DNA from: Rhodococcus sp. KRD162
GTDB lineage: Bacteria; Actinomycetota; Actinomycetes; Mycobacteriales; Mycobacteriaceae
DNA: 64,000 bases
Assembly (NCBI RefSeq): GCF_017168335.1
Contig: NZ_JABFAU010000005.1
Span: 450,743 to 514,742 of the forward strand
Reading direction: 5' to 3'
Numbering within the stretch: position 1 is the first letter of the stretch; each line of letters starts with the position of its first letter. The notes under the pieces are model-generated. The model saw only the letters and a list, made by a program, of their open reading frames with translations, made no database searches and was not told the origin of the DNA. Shown here one piece after another: positions 1 through 7,973 of this stretch. The position numbers and the translations under genes are program-made.

Positions 1-155
1 TGGTCTGCCGAGGGAAACGACACGGACGCACGGTGCCGGAAAGTCTTGGCGAGGGTCTGCGCATGAATCGGCGGGAGATCAGGTTCGTCGCCGGAGGCGA
101 GTTCGTCGTCCCACAGCATCAGTCCCGAACCGGGGGACCACAGACCGTGCAACAT
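1..155 (-). CDS. HelZ-like SNF2/DEAD helicase, N-terminus only (runs off left edge)
   Basis: On the minus strand an ATG at 155 opens a frame that stays open to the window edge, giving 51 residues that begin MLHGLWSPGSGLMLWDDE. This resembles the opening of the large actinobacterial SNF2-family helicases of the HelZ type, which start with an MLHGxWSxGxGLxLW-like segment; the resemblance is from memory. The helicase motifs lie outside the window, so activity cannot be judged. The gene is divergent from the MDR dehydrogenase at 307, and a triple 23-bp repeat lies between them. Confidence 0.55.
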   Translation of the reverse strand, partial: MLHGLWSPGSGLMLWDDELASGDEPDLPPIHAQTLAKTFRHRASVSFPSAD

Positions 156-226
156 CGGTCCATCCAATCAGGACGCACCGACACCACCTCGGCGAGGCAG
201 TCCGGAAACGGTCCGGGCCGGAGCGC

Positions 227-295
227 GCCGAGCGCGCGAGCCATCAGGCACCGAGCGCGCGAGCCATCAGGCACCGAGCGCGCGAGTCATCGGGC
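227..295. repeat. Three tandem copies of a 23-bp GC-rich unit
   Basis: The unit (a)ccgagcgcgcgagccatc... repeats three times with a 23-bp period, starting near 227, 250 and 273. The first two are identical after their first base; the third has two substitutions. It fills the space between the divergent helicase and dehydrogenase genes and ends 11 bp before the dehydrogenase ATG, so it overlaps that gene's leader or promoter. Confidence 0.85.
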
Positions 296-306
296 ACAGT
301 GGTCAC

Positions 307-1206
307 ATGATCGCGTACGGCTTCAGCGAATACGGCGGACCCGAAACCGAGTACCTTCTCGACGTGCCCATGCCCGAGCCCGGGGCCGGTCAGATCCTCG
401 TCGCGGTGCATGTGGCCGGGGTCAATCCTGCCGATTGGAAAGTGCGGGCAGGTAACCGCAAGGACACTGTGCCGATCACGTTGCCTGCGGTGCTGGGGCG
501 AGAAGTGTCGGGAACTGTCGTCGAAACCGGCTCCGGGGTGGACGAGTTCACGGTGGGTGACGAGGTGTTCGGGGCGACGGCGTCAGGTCACGGCGGCTAC
601 GCCCAGTACACCGTGCTCAATGCGTCGAGCTCCGCCCACAAACCCGATTCGGTGTCGTGGTCGGCGGCGGCCACTCTGCCCGTCGCGGCCGGCACTGCCT
701 ATGACGTACTGCGCGGACTGGCGTTGGTCTCCGGCAGCACGCTGCTGGTGCTGGGCGCTGGAGGCGGCGTGGGTTCGTCGGTGCTGCAGCTGGCGCGCGC
801 GACTGGCATCGAGGTTCTCGCTGTCGCCGGCGCCGGCAAGCAGGAATGGGTCGAGTATCTCGGGGCCGAATTCGTCGCCGCGGGACCGCAGTACATCGAT
901 TCGATTTCGCGACCGGTCCACGGCATCGTCGATCTCGTCGGCGGCGAGACGCTGCGCGCGGCCGCCGAGAAGACCGGCGCACCGGTGGTGAGCGTCGCCG
1001 ATCCCGTGCAGGCCACGCAGTGGGGTGGATCAGGAGCCCATCGTGACCGCACCACAGCCGCATTCACACATTTGGCAGAGCTGGTCGCGACCGGGGTGCT
1101 GAGCCCACGCATAGACCACGTGTTTCCGCTCGAACGCGCGGGCGAGGCTCTCGCTCTCGTCGAGGACGGCCACACGCTCGGCAAGGTCGTCGTCCAGGTT
1201 CGCTGA
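307..1206 (+). CDS. Zinc-independent MDR oxidoreductase (NADPH:quinone reductase-like)
   Basis: A 299-residue medium-chain dehydrogenase/reductase. It has the GroES-like N-terminal fold (VAGVNPADWKVRAG near residues 37-50) and a Rossmann nucleotide-binding loop, VLGAGGGVGSSVLQLA, near residues 146-161. The structural and catalytic zinc cysteines of alcohol dehydrogenases are absent, and the length fits the quinone-reductase/enoyl-reductase branch. It would reduce a quinone or enone with NADPH in the cytoplasm; the substrate is unknown. The ATG at 307 directly precedes the conserved MxAYGFSEYGGPE opening. It appears monocistronic. Confidence 0.85.
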   Translation: MIAYGFSEYGGPETEYLLDVPMPEPGAGQILVAVHVAGVNPADWKVRAGNRKDTVPITLPAVLGREVSGTVVETGSGVDEFTVGDEVFGATASGHGGYAQYTVLNASSSAHKPDSVSWSAAATLPVAAGTAYDVLRGLALVSGSTLLVLGAGGGVGSSVLQLARATGIEVLAVAGAGKQEWVEYLGAEFVAAGPQYIDSISRPVHGIVDLVGGETLRAAAEKTGAPVVSVADPVQATQWGGSGAHRDRTTAAFTHLAELVATGVLSPRIDHVFPLERAGEALALVEDGHTLGKVVVQVR

Positions 1207-1209
1207 ATC

Positions 1210-1249
1210 CGATGTCCCGATGTCCCGGTGTCCCGATGTCCCGATGTCC
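1210..1249. repeat. Five tandem copies of an 8-bp unit (cgatgtcc)
   Basis: Five consecutive octamers, four cgatgtcc and one cggtgtcc, begin three bases after the MDR stop codon. The tract is noncoding and sits between two co-oriented genes. Confidence 0.85.
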
Positions 1250-1334
1250 CCGTGGACCTCGACGTCACTGTCGGTGCCCTACGGCAGACTGCTACCACGA
1301 CGGGTGACTGCAGAAGACCGACGATGGGGCGTGT

Positions 1335-2057
1335 GTGAAGAATCTGTGGGTGGCGGTAGCTCTGGTGATCGGTGCGGTGGTCCTGGCTGCGTTCGGATCC
1401 TGCGATCGGTCCGTCATTCCCGGCATCTCCCCCGCCGCGCCTGCCCCTGGCAGCCCTACCCGGGTACAGATCGAGCAGTTGCTCGCTCAGGTGAACGTGG
1501 TCGCTGCCCGGCCCGATGTCCTCGGATACGAGCGCGGATGCAAGAGCGGTCAGGGCTGCGTGTTCGGCCCTGCGTGGACGGACGACTACGACGGGCCGGG
1601 CGGCCACGATGGCTGCGGCACCCGAGACAATGTGCTGGCACTGTCGATGACGGAGGTCGAGTTTCGCCCGGGCACCCACGACTGCGTCGTGCTGTCCGGC
1701 CGCCTCGCCGACCCGTATTCCGGTGAGCTCCTGCAGTTCACCAAGTCCGATGCGGGGAAAATTCAGATCGACCATGTCTATCCGCTGTCCGCCGCCTGGG
1801 ACATGGGAGCGAACGCCTGGTTGCCCGACAAGCGCATTCGGTTCGCCAACGATGTCGCCTTCAATCTGTTGGCGGTCAACGGAGGGGACAACCAGAGCAA
1901 GAGCGACAAGACTCCATCGCAGTGGATGCCGCCGAATGCGGCGTACCACTGCTTCTATGCGGGCAAGTATCTCTCGGTTGCCGCTCAGTACGAGCTGCCG
2001 ATCACCGAGGCCGATCGCAGCGTTCTCGGCTCGGTCGCATCGACGTGCCAAGAGTAG
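1335..2057 (+). CDS. Exported HNH endonuclease, DUF1524/GmrSD C-terminal type
   Basis: A 240-residue protein from a GTG start. Residues 2-20 form one hydrophobic export signal (VAVALVIGAVVLAAF), followed by Cys; FGSC is a poor lipobox, so lipidation is uncertain. The C-terminal half has the DUF1524 HNH pattern: IDHVYPLSAAWDMGA near residue 145, a FANDVAFNLLAV block with the conserved Asn, then NQSKSDKTPSQWMPP. Related exported actinobacterial proteins are thought to act as extracellular or wall-associated nucleases. It lies 10 bp upstream of the shikimate dehydrogenase homologue, without an obvious functional link. Confidence 0.8.
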   Translation: MKNLWVAVALVIGAVVLAAFGSCDRSVIPGISPAAPAPGSPTRVQIEQLLAQVNVVAARPDVLGYERGCKSGQGCVFGPAWTDDYDGPGGHDGCGTRDNVLALSMTEVEFRPGTHDCVVLSGRLADPYSGELLQFTKSDAGKIQIDHVYPLSAAWDMGANAWLPDKRIRFANDVAFNLLAVNGGDNQSKSDKTPSQWMPPNAAYHCFYAGKYLSVAAQYELPITEADRSVLGSVASTCQE

Positions 2058-2067
2058 GGTGAGGGCA

Positions 2068-2895
2068 ATGTCAACGGCACACTCGCGCAGCTTTCTCGAT
2101 CGCGACACGCAACTGTGTATGTCTCTGTCCGGTCGCCCCAGCAATATCGGCACCCGCTTCCACAACTACCTCTACGACGAGTTGGGCCTCAACTTCGTCT
2201 ACAAGGCGTTCACCACCACCGACCTGGCTGCCGCTATGGGTGGCGTTCGCGCGCTGGGTATTCGAGGCTGCGCGCTGTCCATGCCGTTCAAGGAAGACGT
2301 CATCGACATGGTGGACGTGATGCACGGCTCCGCCAGCGCCATCGCATCGGTCAACACCGTCGTCAACGAGGACGGCGTTCTGCACGCGTACAACACCGAC
2401 TACCAGGCCGTGGCCAATCTACTTGCGGCACAGTCGCTTTCGACCGACATCTCGGTGGCCGTCACCGGAAGCGGCGGTATGGCCAAGGCTGTGGTTGCCG
2501 CACTGCGAGATTCGGGCTTCACCCGGGGCACCGTGGTCGCCCGTAATGCAGATACCGGCCCTGCCCTTGCCGACACCTACGGCTACGCCTGGTCCGAGCG
2601 GGCCGTGTCCGCCGACCTGCTGGTGAACGTCACACCGGTCGGGATGGCCGGCGGACCCGACGAAGCGTCCACCCCGTTCACCGACGAACAGATCCGTGCG
2701 GCGCACGCGGTGTTCGACGTCGTCGCCATGCCCTCGGAGACACCTCTGATCGTCGCCGCCCGCGCAGCCGGCAAGCCGGTGATCACCGGAGCCCAGGTCA
2801 TCGCCCTGCAGGCCGCAGAACAATTTGTGCTCTACACGGGCGTCCGACCATCCGAGGAGCAGATCGCGCGAGCGTCGCGGTTCTCCCGCAGCTGA
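2068..2895 (+). CDS. Shikimate 5-dehydrogenase homologue (AroE-like)
   Basis: 275 residues. It has the substrate-domain motif with the catalytic lysine (SMPFKEDV near residue 71, in place of NVTxPxK), NTDYQA with the conserved Asp, and the NADP loop GSGGMAKAVVAAL near residues 134-146. Family members reduce 3-dehydroshikimate or quinate-like substrates. The altered N-terminal substrate loop and the lack of other aro genes nearby make a paralogue with shifted specificity as likely as the main AroE. I chose the ATG at 2068, ten bases after the preceding stop and behind a weak gggtgagg Shine-Dalgarno; longer upstream extensions read into the nuclease gene. Confidence 0.82.
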   Translation: MSTAHSRSFLDRDTQLCMSLSGRPSNIGTRFHNYLYDELGLNFVYKAFTTTDLAAAMGGVRALGIRGCALSMPFKEDVIDMVDVMHGSASAIASVNTVVNEDGVLHAYNTDYQAVANLLAAQSLSTDISVAVTGSGGMAKAVVAALRDSGFTRGTVVARNADTGPALADTYGYAWSERAVSADLLVNVTPVGMAGGPDEASTPFTDEQIRAAHAVFDVVAMPSETPLIVAARAAGKPVITGAQVIALQAAEQFVLYTGVRPSEEQIARASRFSRS

Positions 2896-2964
2896 CTCGG
2901 CGGATGTGCCACCGAAGCGTGGTTCTCCCCCCGTCACTCCATGGAATCGGCGCTACGTGCGCGC

Positions 2965-3339
2965 TCAGCGCGTCCACGGGGGCGTTATGGTTCCGCCGTC
3001 GGCAGTGGTGGCGGTCAAGCCCACCGACGTCGTCACCCACAGTGCGGCGGCGCTGCCACCCGGGTTGTCGAGCTGAACCGTCGCCGACTGCGGAACCAAC
3101 ACGACATCTCCGGCCGAGAGTTGGATCCGCTTGCCTTCCAGGGTGATCGACGGTGAGCCAGCGAGCACGAGAAATATCTCCTCGTGCGAGACCGCGTGCG
3201 GTGCGCCGGTGGTACCCGGCTCCAGTTCCGTGCGCCAGGCGCACAGCTGTCGACTGCCGCGAGAGGGTGCCACGTAGGAATGGAATTGAGCGCCGTGCAT
3301 TCGGTGGGTGTAGTGATCCTCGCTTGTTCGGATCGGCAT
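2965..3339 (-). CDS. Small single-domain cupin protein
   Basis: A 124-residue one-domain cupin. Motif 1 is PHAVSHEEIFLVLAG (residues 47-61) and motif 2 follows as LSAGDVVLVPQSATVQLDNP. The usual metal ligands are partly replaced (HAVSHEE keeps two His and a Glu). Such proteins are sugar or aromatic isomerases, dioxygenases or small-molecule sensors; the substrate is not evident. It is transcribed away from the MarR regulator at 3394 and shares a 54-bp intergenic region with it, so it is probably that regulator's target. Confidence 0.8.
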   Translation of the reverse strand: MPIRTSEDHYTHRMHGAQFHSYVAPSRGSRQLCAWRTELEPGTTGAPHAVSHEEIFLVLAGSPSITLEGKRIQLSAGDVVLVPQSATVQLDNPGGSAAALWVTTSVGLTATTADGGTITPPWTR

Positions 3340-3353
3340 GTCTGCTCCTTTTC

Positions 3354-3390
3354 GTCAGTTAAACTGTCTTTATTGGACAGGTAGACTGAC
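3354..3390. promoter_or_regulatory. Palindromic operator between cupin and MarR genes
   Basis: An imperfect inverted repeat, gtcagttaaactgtc (3354-3368) and gacaggtagactgac (3376-3390), has 12 of 15 positions complementary and a 7-bp spacer. It fills the space between the divergent cupin and marR starts, where MarR-type regulators usually bind. Repression of both genes with ligand release is the expected mode, by inference. Confidence 0.6.
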
Positions 3391-3393
3391 GAC

Positions 3394-3843
3394 ATGTCAA
3401 GGGATGAACCACGCGCCGATCTGTTGATGTTGCTGATGCGCAGCGCATCCGCCTTGGCCGAGCAGATCAACGCCGCCGTCGTCGCGAAGGGCCATCCGAC
3501 GCTCCGACCCGCGCACGGCCTGGTCTTTCAACGAGTCGCCGGCAACGGAGCCACCGTCAGCGAAATCGCCGCCTACCTGGGCATCACAAAACAATCCGCT
3601 GCGGTGATCATCGAGGAATTGGCGGCCTCCGGGTACGTGAACAAGCAGCCACACCCACACGACCGCCGCTCGCAGCTGGTACGACTGACCGCCAAGGGCG
3701 TCGACGTGACCGAGGCGGCCACCGATTCGGCCCTCTCCCGATGGAACGCAGCGAGCAAGACACTGGGCGCAGACACGATGGCATCGTTGGTACGTGCACT
3801 CGAAGAGATCGGCCGAGACGGCACACCACGCCCCGTGTGGTGA
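3394..3843 (+). CDS. MarR family transcriptional regulator
   Basis: A 149-residue winged-helix protein. The recognition region ATVSEIAAYLGITKQSAAVIIEEL (two stretches around residues 50-73) and the wing NKQPHPHDRRSQLVRLTAKG (residues 83-102), with the DRRS signature, are typical of MarR. It probably binds the palindrome just upstream of its own start and controls itself and the divergent cupin gene. The effector is unknown. Confidence 0.9.
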   Translation: MSRDEPRADLLMLLMRSASALAEQINAAVVAKGHPTLRPAHGLVFQRVAGNGATVSEIAAYLGITKQSAAVIIEELAASGYVNKQPHPHDRRSQLVRLTAKGVDVTEAATDSALSRWNAASKTLGADTMASLVRALEEIGRDGTPRPVW

Positions 3844-3891
3844 GCTGAATCAGGGCCGAGCGGCCACGACGACCGTTCTTCCGCAGCCGAC

Positions 3892-4671
3892 TCAGAGGTG
3901 TTGCCACCGAGGCTTGTTGGCGTACGCGTACCGGTAGTAGGGCGCATGAGCGAGCGAGGACGCCGCAGCCTCGTCCAACAGCACGCTCGCATGGGGATGC
4001 CATTGGATCACCGACGCCGGGCAGTGCGCCGACAACGGGCCCTCGACGGCCGCTGCCACCGCGACCGCCTTCGACTCCCCCGTCGCGATCAGCACGAGGT
4101 GACGCGCCTCGTCGATAGTGCCGAGACCCTGCGTCAGTACATGATGTGGCACGTCCTCGGGAGAATCGAAGAAGCGCGCATTGTCTGCTCGCGTTTGTTC
4201 GGTGAGCGTCTTGACGCGCGTCCTGGACCGCAACGAGGAGCCCGGCTCGTTGAATCCGATGTGTCCGTCGGTACCTATTCCCAGGATCTGAACGTCGATG
4301 CCGCCCGCCGCCGTGATCGCCGCGTCGTACCGCCGCGCCTCGGCTGCGATGTCCTCCGCTTCACCGTTCGGCGAGAACACTGCGGAATCGTCCAGATCGA
4401 CGTGGTCCACGAACTCCGCACGGATGAACGAAAAATAGGATTGCTCAGCGGTTTTCGGCAACCCGATGTACTCGTCGAGCAGAAATGCCCGGCATCGGGC
4501 GAACGACAGAGACTCCTCGCGATGCCGTCTGGCCAACTCGCGATAGGTGCCCACCGGTGTGGATCCGGTCGCCAATCCCAGGACCGTCCGCGAATCACGA
4601 ACCGACCGTTCGACGATGTCCGCAGCCGTTCGGTCCACATCGGCTACCCCATCGTGGATCACGATCTCCAT
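3892..4671 (-). CDS. nagB: Glucosamine-6-phosphate deaminase
   Basis: 259 residues, the normal NagB length. It converts glucosamine-6-phosphate to fructose-6-phosphate and ammonia, the last step of GlcNAc entry into glycolysis. Visible motifs are [16 protein letters not shown] (phosphate loop, near residue 34), LLDEYIGL, and the active-site block [16 protein letters not shown]. Its ATG follows the nagA TAG with no gap, so the two are translationally coupled. It is the last gene of the leftward EIIC-nagA-nagB operon. Confidence 0.95.
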   Translation of the reverse strand: MEIVIHDGVADVDRTAADIVERSVRDSRTVLGLATGSTPVGTYRELARRHREESLSFARCRAFLLDEYIGLPKTAEQSYFSFIRAEFVDHVDLDDSAVFSPNGEAEDIAAEARRYDAAITAAGGIDVQILGIGTDGHIGFNEPGSSLRSRTRVKTLTEQTRADNARFFDSPEDVPHHVLTQGLGTIDEARHLVLIATGESKAVAVAAAVEGPLSAHCPASVIQWHPHASVLLDEAAASSLAHAPYYRYAYANKPRWQHL

Positions 4672-5856
4672 CTACTCGTCCTCCTCGATTGCAGTTCCAC
4701 CTCTGATCACCTGCACCGGCTCGAACTTCTCGTCGACCACCAGCACATCGGCCCGCATTCCCTGCTGCAAGCGACCGATATCGGAACCGAGCCCGATCGA
4801 CGTGGCGGGAGTCGACGCCCCGGCCCGCACCGCCTCGACCAACGACACCCCTGCGTTCTGCACGGCCCGACGGACCAGATCCAGCACGGTCGAGGTTCCG
4901 CCCGCGATCGGTGCCGTCTCGGGATCGGTATCGCGGGACAACCGTGCGACGGAATTCTGCACGGTGACATCCAGTGGCCCGAGTCGATATCGCCCGTCGG
5001 ACATACCGGCCGCGGCCATCGCGTCGGACACCAGCGCGATCCTTGCGCCGCCGACGAGGTCGAAGACCGCACGTACCGTCTCGTCGGCGAGATGCACACC
5101 GTCACCGATCAATTCGAGCACCATCACCCCTCGTGCCGCAGCCGCCAAACATTCGCTCACCGGCCCCGGCGCCCGGTGATGCCAGGTCGGCATTCCGTTG
5201 AACAGGTGCGTAGCCGTGATCGGCCCGATCCCCAGCGAATCGATAGCGCGGCGGGTGGTCGGCGCATCGGCGTCCGTGTGGCCGATGCTCGGCAGCACCG
5301 CGTTCTCCCGCAGCAGCTCTGCGACGGCGACGAACCCGTCCACCTCGGGCGCGAGCGTCATCGACCGGACTGCGCCGCGGCCAGCGCCGAGCAGGTCCTT
5401 CAGCAACCCCGGATCACCGCTGCGGAGCGAGGCCGGATCCTGTGCGCCGCAGCGAGCGGCGGACAGGAACGGTCCCTCGATGTGTACCCCTGCGATGTCG
5501 CCGGACTCGTAGAGGTCTGCCAGTAGTGCGGTCTGGCCGATCAGCCGTTCGGGCGGTGCCGACACCAGAGAGGCGAGCATCGTCGTGGTGCCGCGCGAAC
5601 GGTGATGCAGCACCGCCGTCCTGAGATCGGCGGAAGCCGAATCGGGAAACGACGCCCCCGCCCCGCCGTGGCAGTGCACGTCGACCAAACCCGGAAGGAT
5701 CGTCGTCGCGGACTGCGGTACCGCATCCCCTGCCCATCGGGAGGCAGAGCCGACCCACGAGATCCGATCTCCGGTCAGCGCGACGACGCCGTCCTCGATC
5801 ACCGCCGTGTCGGTGACCACTCGCCCGCGCAACGTCGTCGTGATCGACGCGGTCAT
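4672..5856 (-). CDS. nagA: N-acetylglucosamine-6-phosphate deacetylase
   Basis: 394 residues, amidohydrolase superfamily. It removes acetate from GlcNAc-6-phosphate. Seen in order: DVHCHGGAGASFPD, the metal-site loop HIEGPFLSAARCGAQDP, GHTDAD, THLFNGMPTWHHRAPGP, and the catalytic Asp segment LVSDAMAAAGMSDG. The DVHCHGG motif keeps both histidines of the HxH type. Its ATG overlaps the EIIC stop in an ATGA junction, so the pathway enzymes are co-translated with the transporter. Confidence 0.95.
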   Translation of the reverse strand: MTASITTTLRGRVVTDTAVIEDGVVALTGDRISWVGSASRWAGDAVPQSATTILPGLVDVHCHGGAGASFPDSASADLRTAVLHHRSRGTTTMLASLVSAPPERLIGQTALLADLYESGDIAGVHIEGPFLSAARCGAQDPASLRSGDPGLLKDLLGAGRGAVRSMTLAPEVDGFVAVAELLRENAVLPSIGHTDADAPTTRRAIDSLGIGPITATHLFNGMPTWHHRAPGPVSECLAAAARGVMVLELIGDGVHLADETVRAVFDLVGGARIALVSDAMAAAGMSDGRYRLGPLDVTVQNSVARLSRDTDPETAPIAGGTSTVLDLVRRAVQNAGVSLVEAVRAGASTPATSIGLGSDIGRLQQGMRADVLVVDEKFEPVQVIRGGTAIEEDE

Positions 5857-7100
5857 GCCTGAGTCGGTTCGGCGACCACGTCGTCCTCACGGCCGGGGGT
5901 GCGCAGGTTCCACTTCTTGATGACGAAGCTGAACAGGAAGTAGTAGATCACGGCATACACGAGCCCGATCGGTATGAGCAACCATGCCTTGGTGGCGATT
6001 CCGTAGTTCAGCAGGTAGTCGATGCCACCGGCGGAGAAGAAGAACCCGTCGTGGATTCCGAGCGCGTTGCACAGCGCCATCGAGGTTCCGGTCAGCACTG
6101 CATGGATGATGTAGAGCGGCCAGGCGACGAACATGAACGAGTATTCGAGCGGCTCGGTGATGCCGGTGACGAACGCAGTCAGGCCGGTGGACAACATGAT
6201 TCCGCCGACGAGCTTCTTCTGCGACGGCTTGGCATTGCGGTAGATCGCGAATGCCGCAGCGGGAAGCGCGAACATCATGATCGGGAAGAATCCGGTCATG
6301 AACACTCCGGCGGACGGGTCGCCTGCGAAGAACCGGTTGAGGTCGCCGCGCACCAGCTGCCCGCCGGCATCCTGGTAGTCGCCGACGAGGAACCAGACCA
6401 CCGAATTCAGAATGTGGTGCAGCCCCGTCGGAATCAGCATGCGGTTGGCGAAACCGTAGATGCCGCTACCGACCACACTGTGGTCGGCGACGGTGTTTCC
6501 GACCCAGTTGAGGGCGCTGTAGAACAACGGGTACACGAACGACATGAGCACCGCGACAACGAGACCAGTGATTGCCGTCAGAATCGGAACGAGTCGACGG
6601 CCGCTGAAGAAGCCCAGGTAATCGGGCAACTTCTGCCGATAGAACCGCTGCCAGAGAATGGCCGAGAGCAGACCGATCACGATGCCGGCCAGCACGCCGT
6701 AATCGATCACGGCGGGGTCACCGTTGGCGTCGACCTCGCCCTCGAGCACCACCGGCGACATCGCCGTGAAAACACCGTTCATCACCATGTAACCGACGAC
6801 TGCGGCCAGTGCCGTCGAACCGTCGGCCTTCTTGGCCCAGCCGATGGCGATTCCGACTGCGAAGATGAGGGGAAGCCAGGTGAACACCGCTTGGCCCGCG
6901 GCCGAGATGACCGAGGCGGCGGTCCCCAGAGCACTGAATCGGCCGAGCAGATCGTCCTGACCGAGCCGCAGCAGAATGCCGGCGGCCGGCAGCACGGCGA
7001 TCGGCAGCATGAGACTGCGACCGAAGCGCTGCAATCCGGCCAGAGATCTGGATTCTTTCTTCGGTTCGGCTTCGGCCGAGTCCGTCTTCTTCGGGGTCAT
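5853..7100 (-). CDS. nagE: PTS N-acetylglucosamine-type EIIC permease
   Basis: A 415-residue membrane component of the glucose/GlcNAc PTS family that transports the sugar during phosphorylation. It has about ten hydrophobic segments and the family signatures SLMLPIAVLPAAGILLRLG near the N-terminus and GITEPLEYSFMFVAWPLY near the C-terminus. I start it at the ATG at 7100 (MTPKKTDSAEAEP), behind a gagaagg Shine-Dalgarno; the longer open frame has no family resemblance. The EIIB and EIIA domains are separate genes on the other strand, as in Streptomyces nagE/nagF. The symbol rests on the link to nagA and nagB. Confidence 0.92.
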   Translation of the reverse strand: MTPKKTDSAEAEPKKESRSLAGLQRFGRSLMLPIAVLPAAGILLRLGQDDLLGRFSALGTAASVISAAGQAVFTWLPLIFAVGIAIGWAKKADGSTALAAVVGYMVMNGVFTAMSPVVLEGEVDANGDPAVIDYGVLAGIVIGLLSAILWQRFYRQKLPDYLGFFSGRRLVPILTAITGLVVAVLMSFVYPLFYSALNWVGNTVADHSVVGSGIYGFANRMLIPTGLHHILNSVVWFLVGDYQDAGGQLVRGDLNRFFAGDPSAGVFMTGFFPIMMFALPAAAFAIYRNAKPSQKKLVGGIMLSTGLTAFVTGITEPLEYSFMFVAWPLYIIHAVLTGTSMALCNALGIHDGFFFSAGGIDYLLNYGIATKAWLLIPIGLVYAVIYYFLFSFVIKKWNLRTPGREDDVVAEPTQA

Positions 7101-7174
7101 GGCGACCTTCTCTTCGACTCTGGTCCTTCGAGGATGGATTCCGTTGTTGTGACCGGGTGGCATCAGGGGTACTG

Positions 7175-7190
7175 TCCGGTCATTACCAGT
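7175..7190. promoter_or_regulatory. dre-like operator between EIIC and EIIB genes
   Basis: Read on the minus strand the site is actggtaatgaccgga, matching 11 of 16 positions of the DasR-responsive element I recall (A-S-TGGTCTAGACCA-S-T). It lies in the 180-bp space between the divergent EIIC and EIIB genes. A half-site gaccagg follows at 7199-7205. The GntR regulator at 7974-8744 is the expected binder, with a GlcN-6-P-type effector. Confidence 0.45.
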
Positions 7191-7280
7191 TGTAGTTTGA
7201 CCAGGTGGCGACCTCATGTCAACCCAGATATGTGACCCAGCCGACAGCAATCGAGGCAGCAGAGAGAGTAGGAAGAATCC

Positions 7281-7511
7281 ATGTCCAAGGCGGATGCGAT
7301 CGTGAAGGGCCTCGGCGGTGCCGACAACATCGTCGAGATCGAAGCATGCATCACTCGGCTTCGCACCGAAGTGAAGGACGGCTCGTTGGTCGACGAGTCG
7401 GCACTCAAGGCGGCAGGTGCGCACGGGGTGTTCCACAAGGGCACGGCCGTTCAGGTCATCGTCGGTCCCGAGGCGGACACGCTGGCAGAAGACATCGGCG
7501 ACATCCTGTGA
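7281..7511 (+). CDS. nagF: PTS N-acetylglucosamine-type EIIB
   Basis: A 76-residue single-domain EIIB. The phosphorylated cysteine is Cys23 in the conserved IEACITRLRTEVKD block, followed by AAGAHGVFHKGTAVQVIVG. It relays phosphate from EIIA to the sugar on EIIC. ATG at 7281 behind aggaag. Its TGA overlaps the GTG start of the EIIA gene. Confidence 0.93.
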   Translation: MSKADAIVKGLGGADNIVEIEACITRLRTEVKDGSLVDESALKAAGAHGVFHKGTAVQVIVGPEADTLAEDIGDIL

Positions 7512-7972
7512 ACGGAAGCCGGGTCGTCCTCAGTCCCGTTGCCGGCCAAGTACTCTCGCTCGACGACGTGCCCGATCCCGTGTTCTCGGCGCAGATGGTC
7601 GGCTCCGGGGTAGCACTGCGTCCGGCTCCGAGTGCAGGATCGGTCGAGGTTCGTTCACCGATCGCAGGCACCATTGTCAAACTGCACCCACACGCGTTCG
7701 TCGTTCTCACCGAAGACAAGGCGGGCGTGCTGGTACACATCGGCATCGACACCGTGAAGATGAAGGGCGAGGGCTTCACGCTCGTAGCAAGCGAAGGAGA
7801 TCGCGTCCGGCCCGGTGACCCGGTGGTCACCTACGATCCCGCTGCGATAGCCGAGGCCGGGTACTCGGACGTCGTACCCGTCGTCCTGATGGATTCGAAG
7901 CCCGGCTCCATCACGACCGACGCCGTCGGAACCGCTGTGGAACAGGGTGATTCACTGTTCGAGTTGCCCTGA
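7508..7972 (+). CDS. crr: PTS glucose/GlcNAc-type EIIA
   Basis: 154 residues from the GTG at 7508, which overlaps the EIIB stop (GTGA). It accepts phosphate from HPr and passes it to EIIB. Conserved features are VLSPVAGQVLSLDDVPDPVF, the active-site histidines His62 (HPHAF) and His77 (VLVHIGID), and VKMKGEGF. In many actinobacteria this subunit also serves other PTS permeases; the symbol is by family and was not tested. Confidence 0.9.
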   Translation: MNGSRVVLSPVAGQVLSLDDVPDPVFSAQMVGSGVALRPAPSAGSVEVRSPIAGTIVKLHPHAFVVLTEDKAGVLVHIGIDTVKMKGEGFTLVASEGDRVRPGDPVVTYDPAAIAEAGYSDVVPVVLMDSKPGSITTDAVGTAVEQGDSLFELP

Positions 7973-7973
7973 G

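Noticed and set aside
33..455. Open frame of 140 codons at the left end
   Set aside because: It crosses the 23-bp repeats and overlaps the MDR gene start in another frame; Arg/Ser/Ala-rich shadow with no ribosome-binding site.
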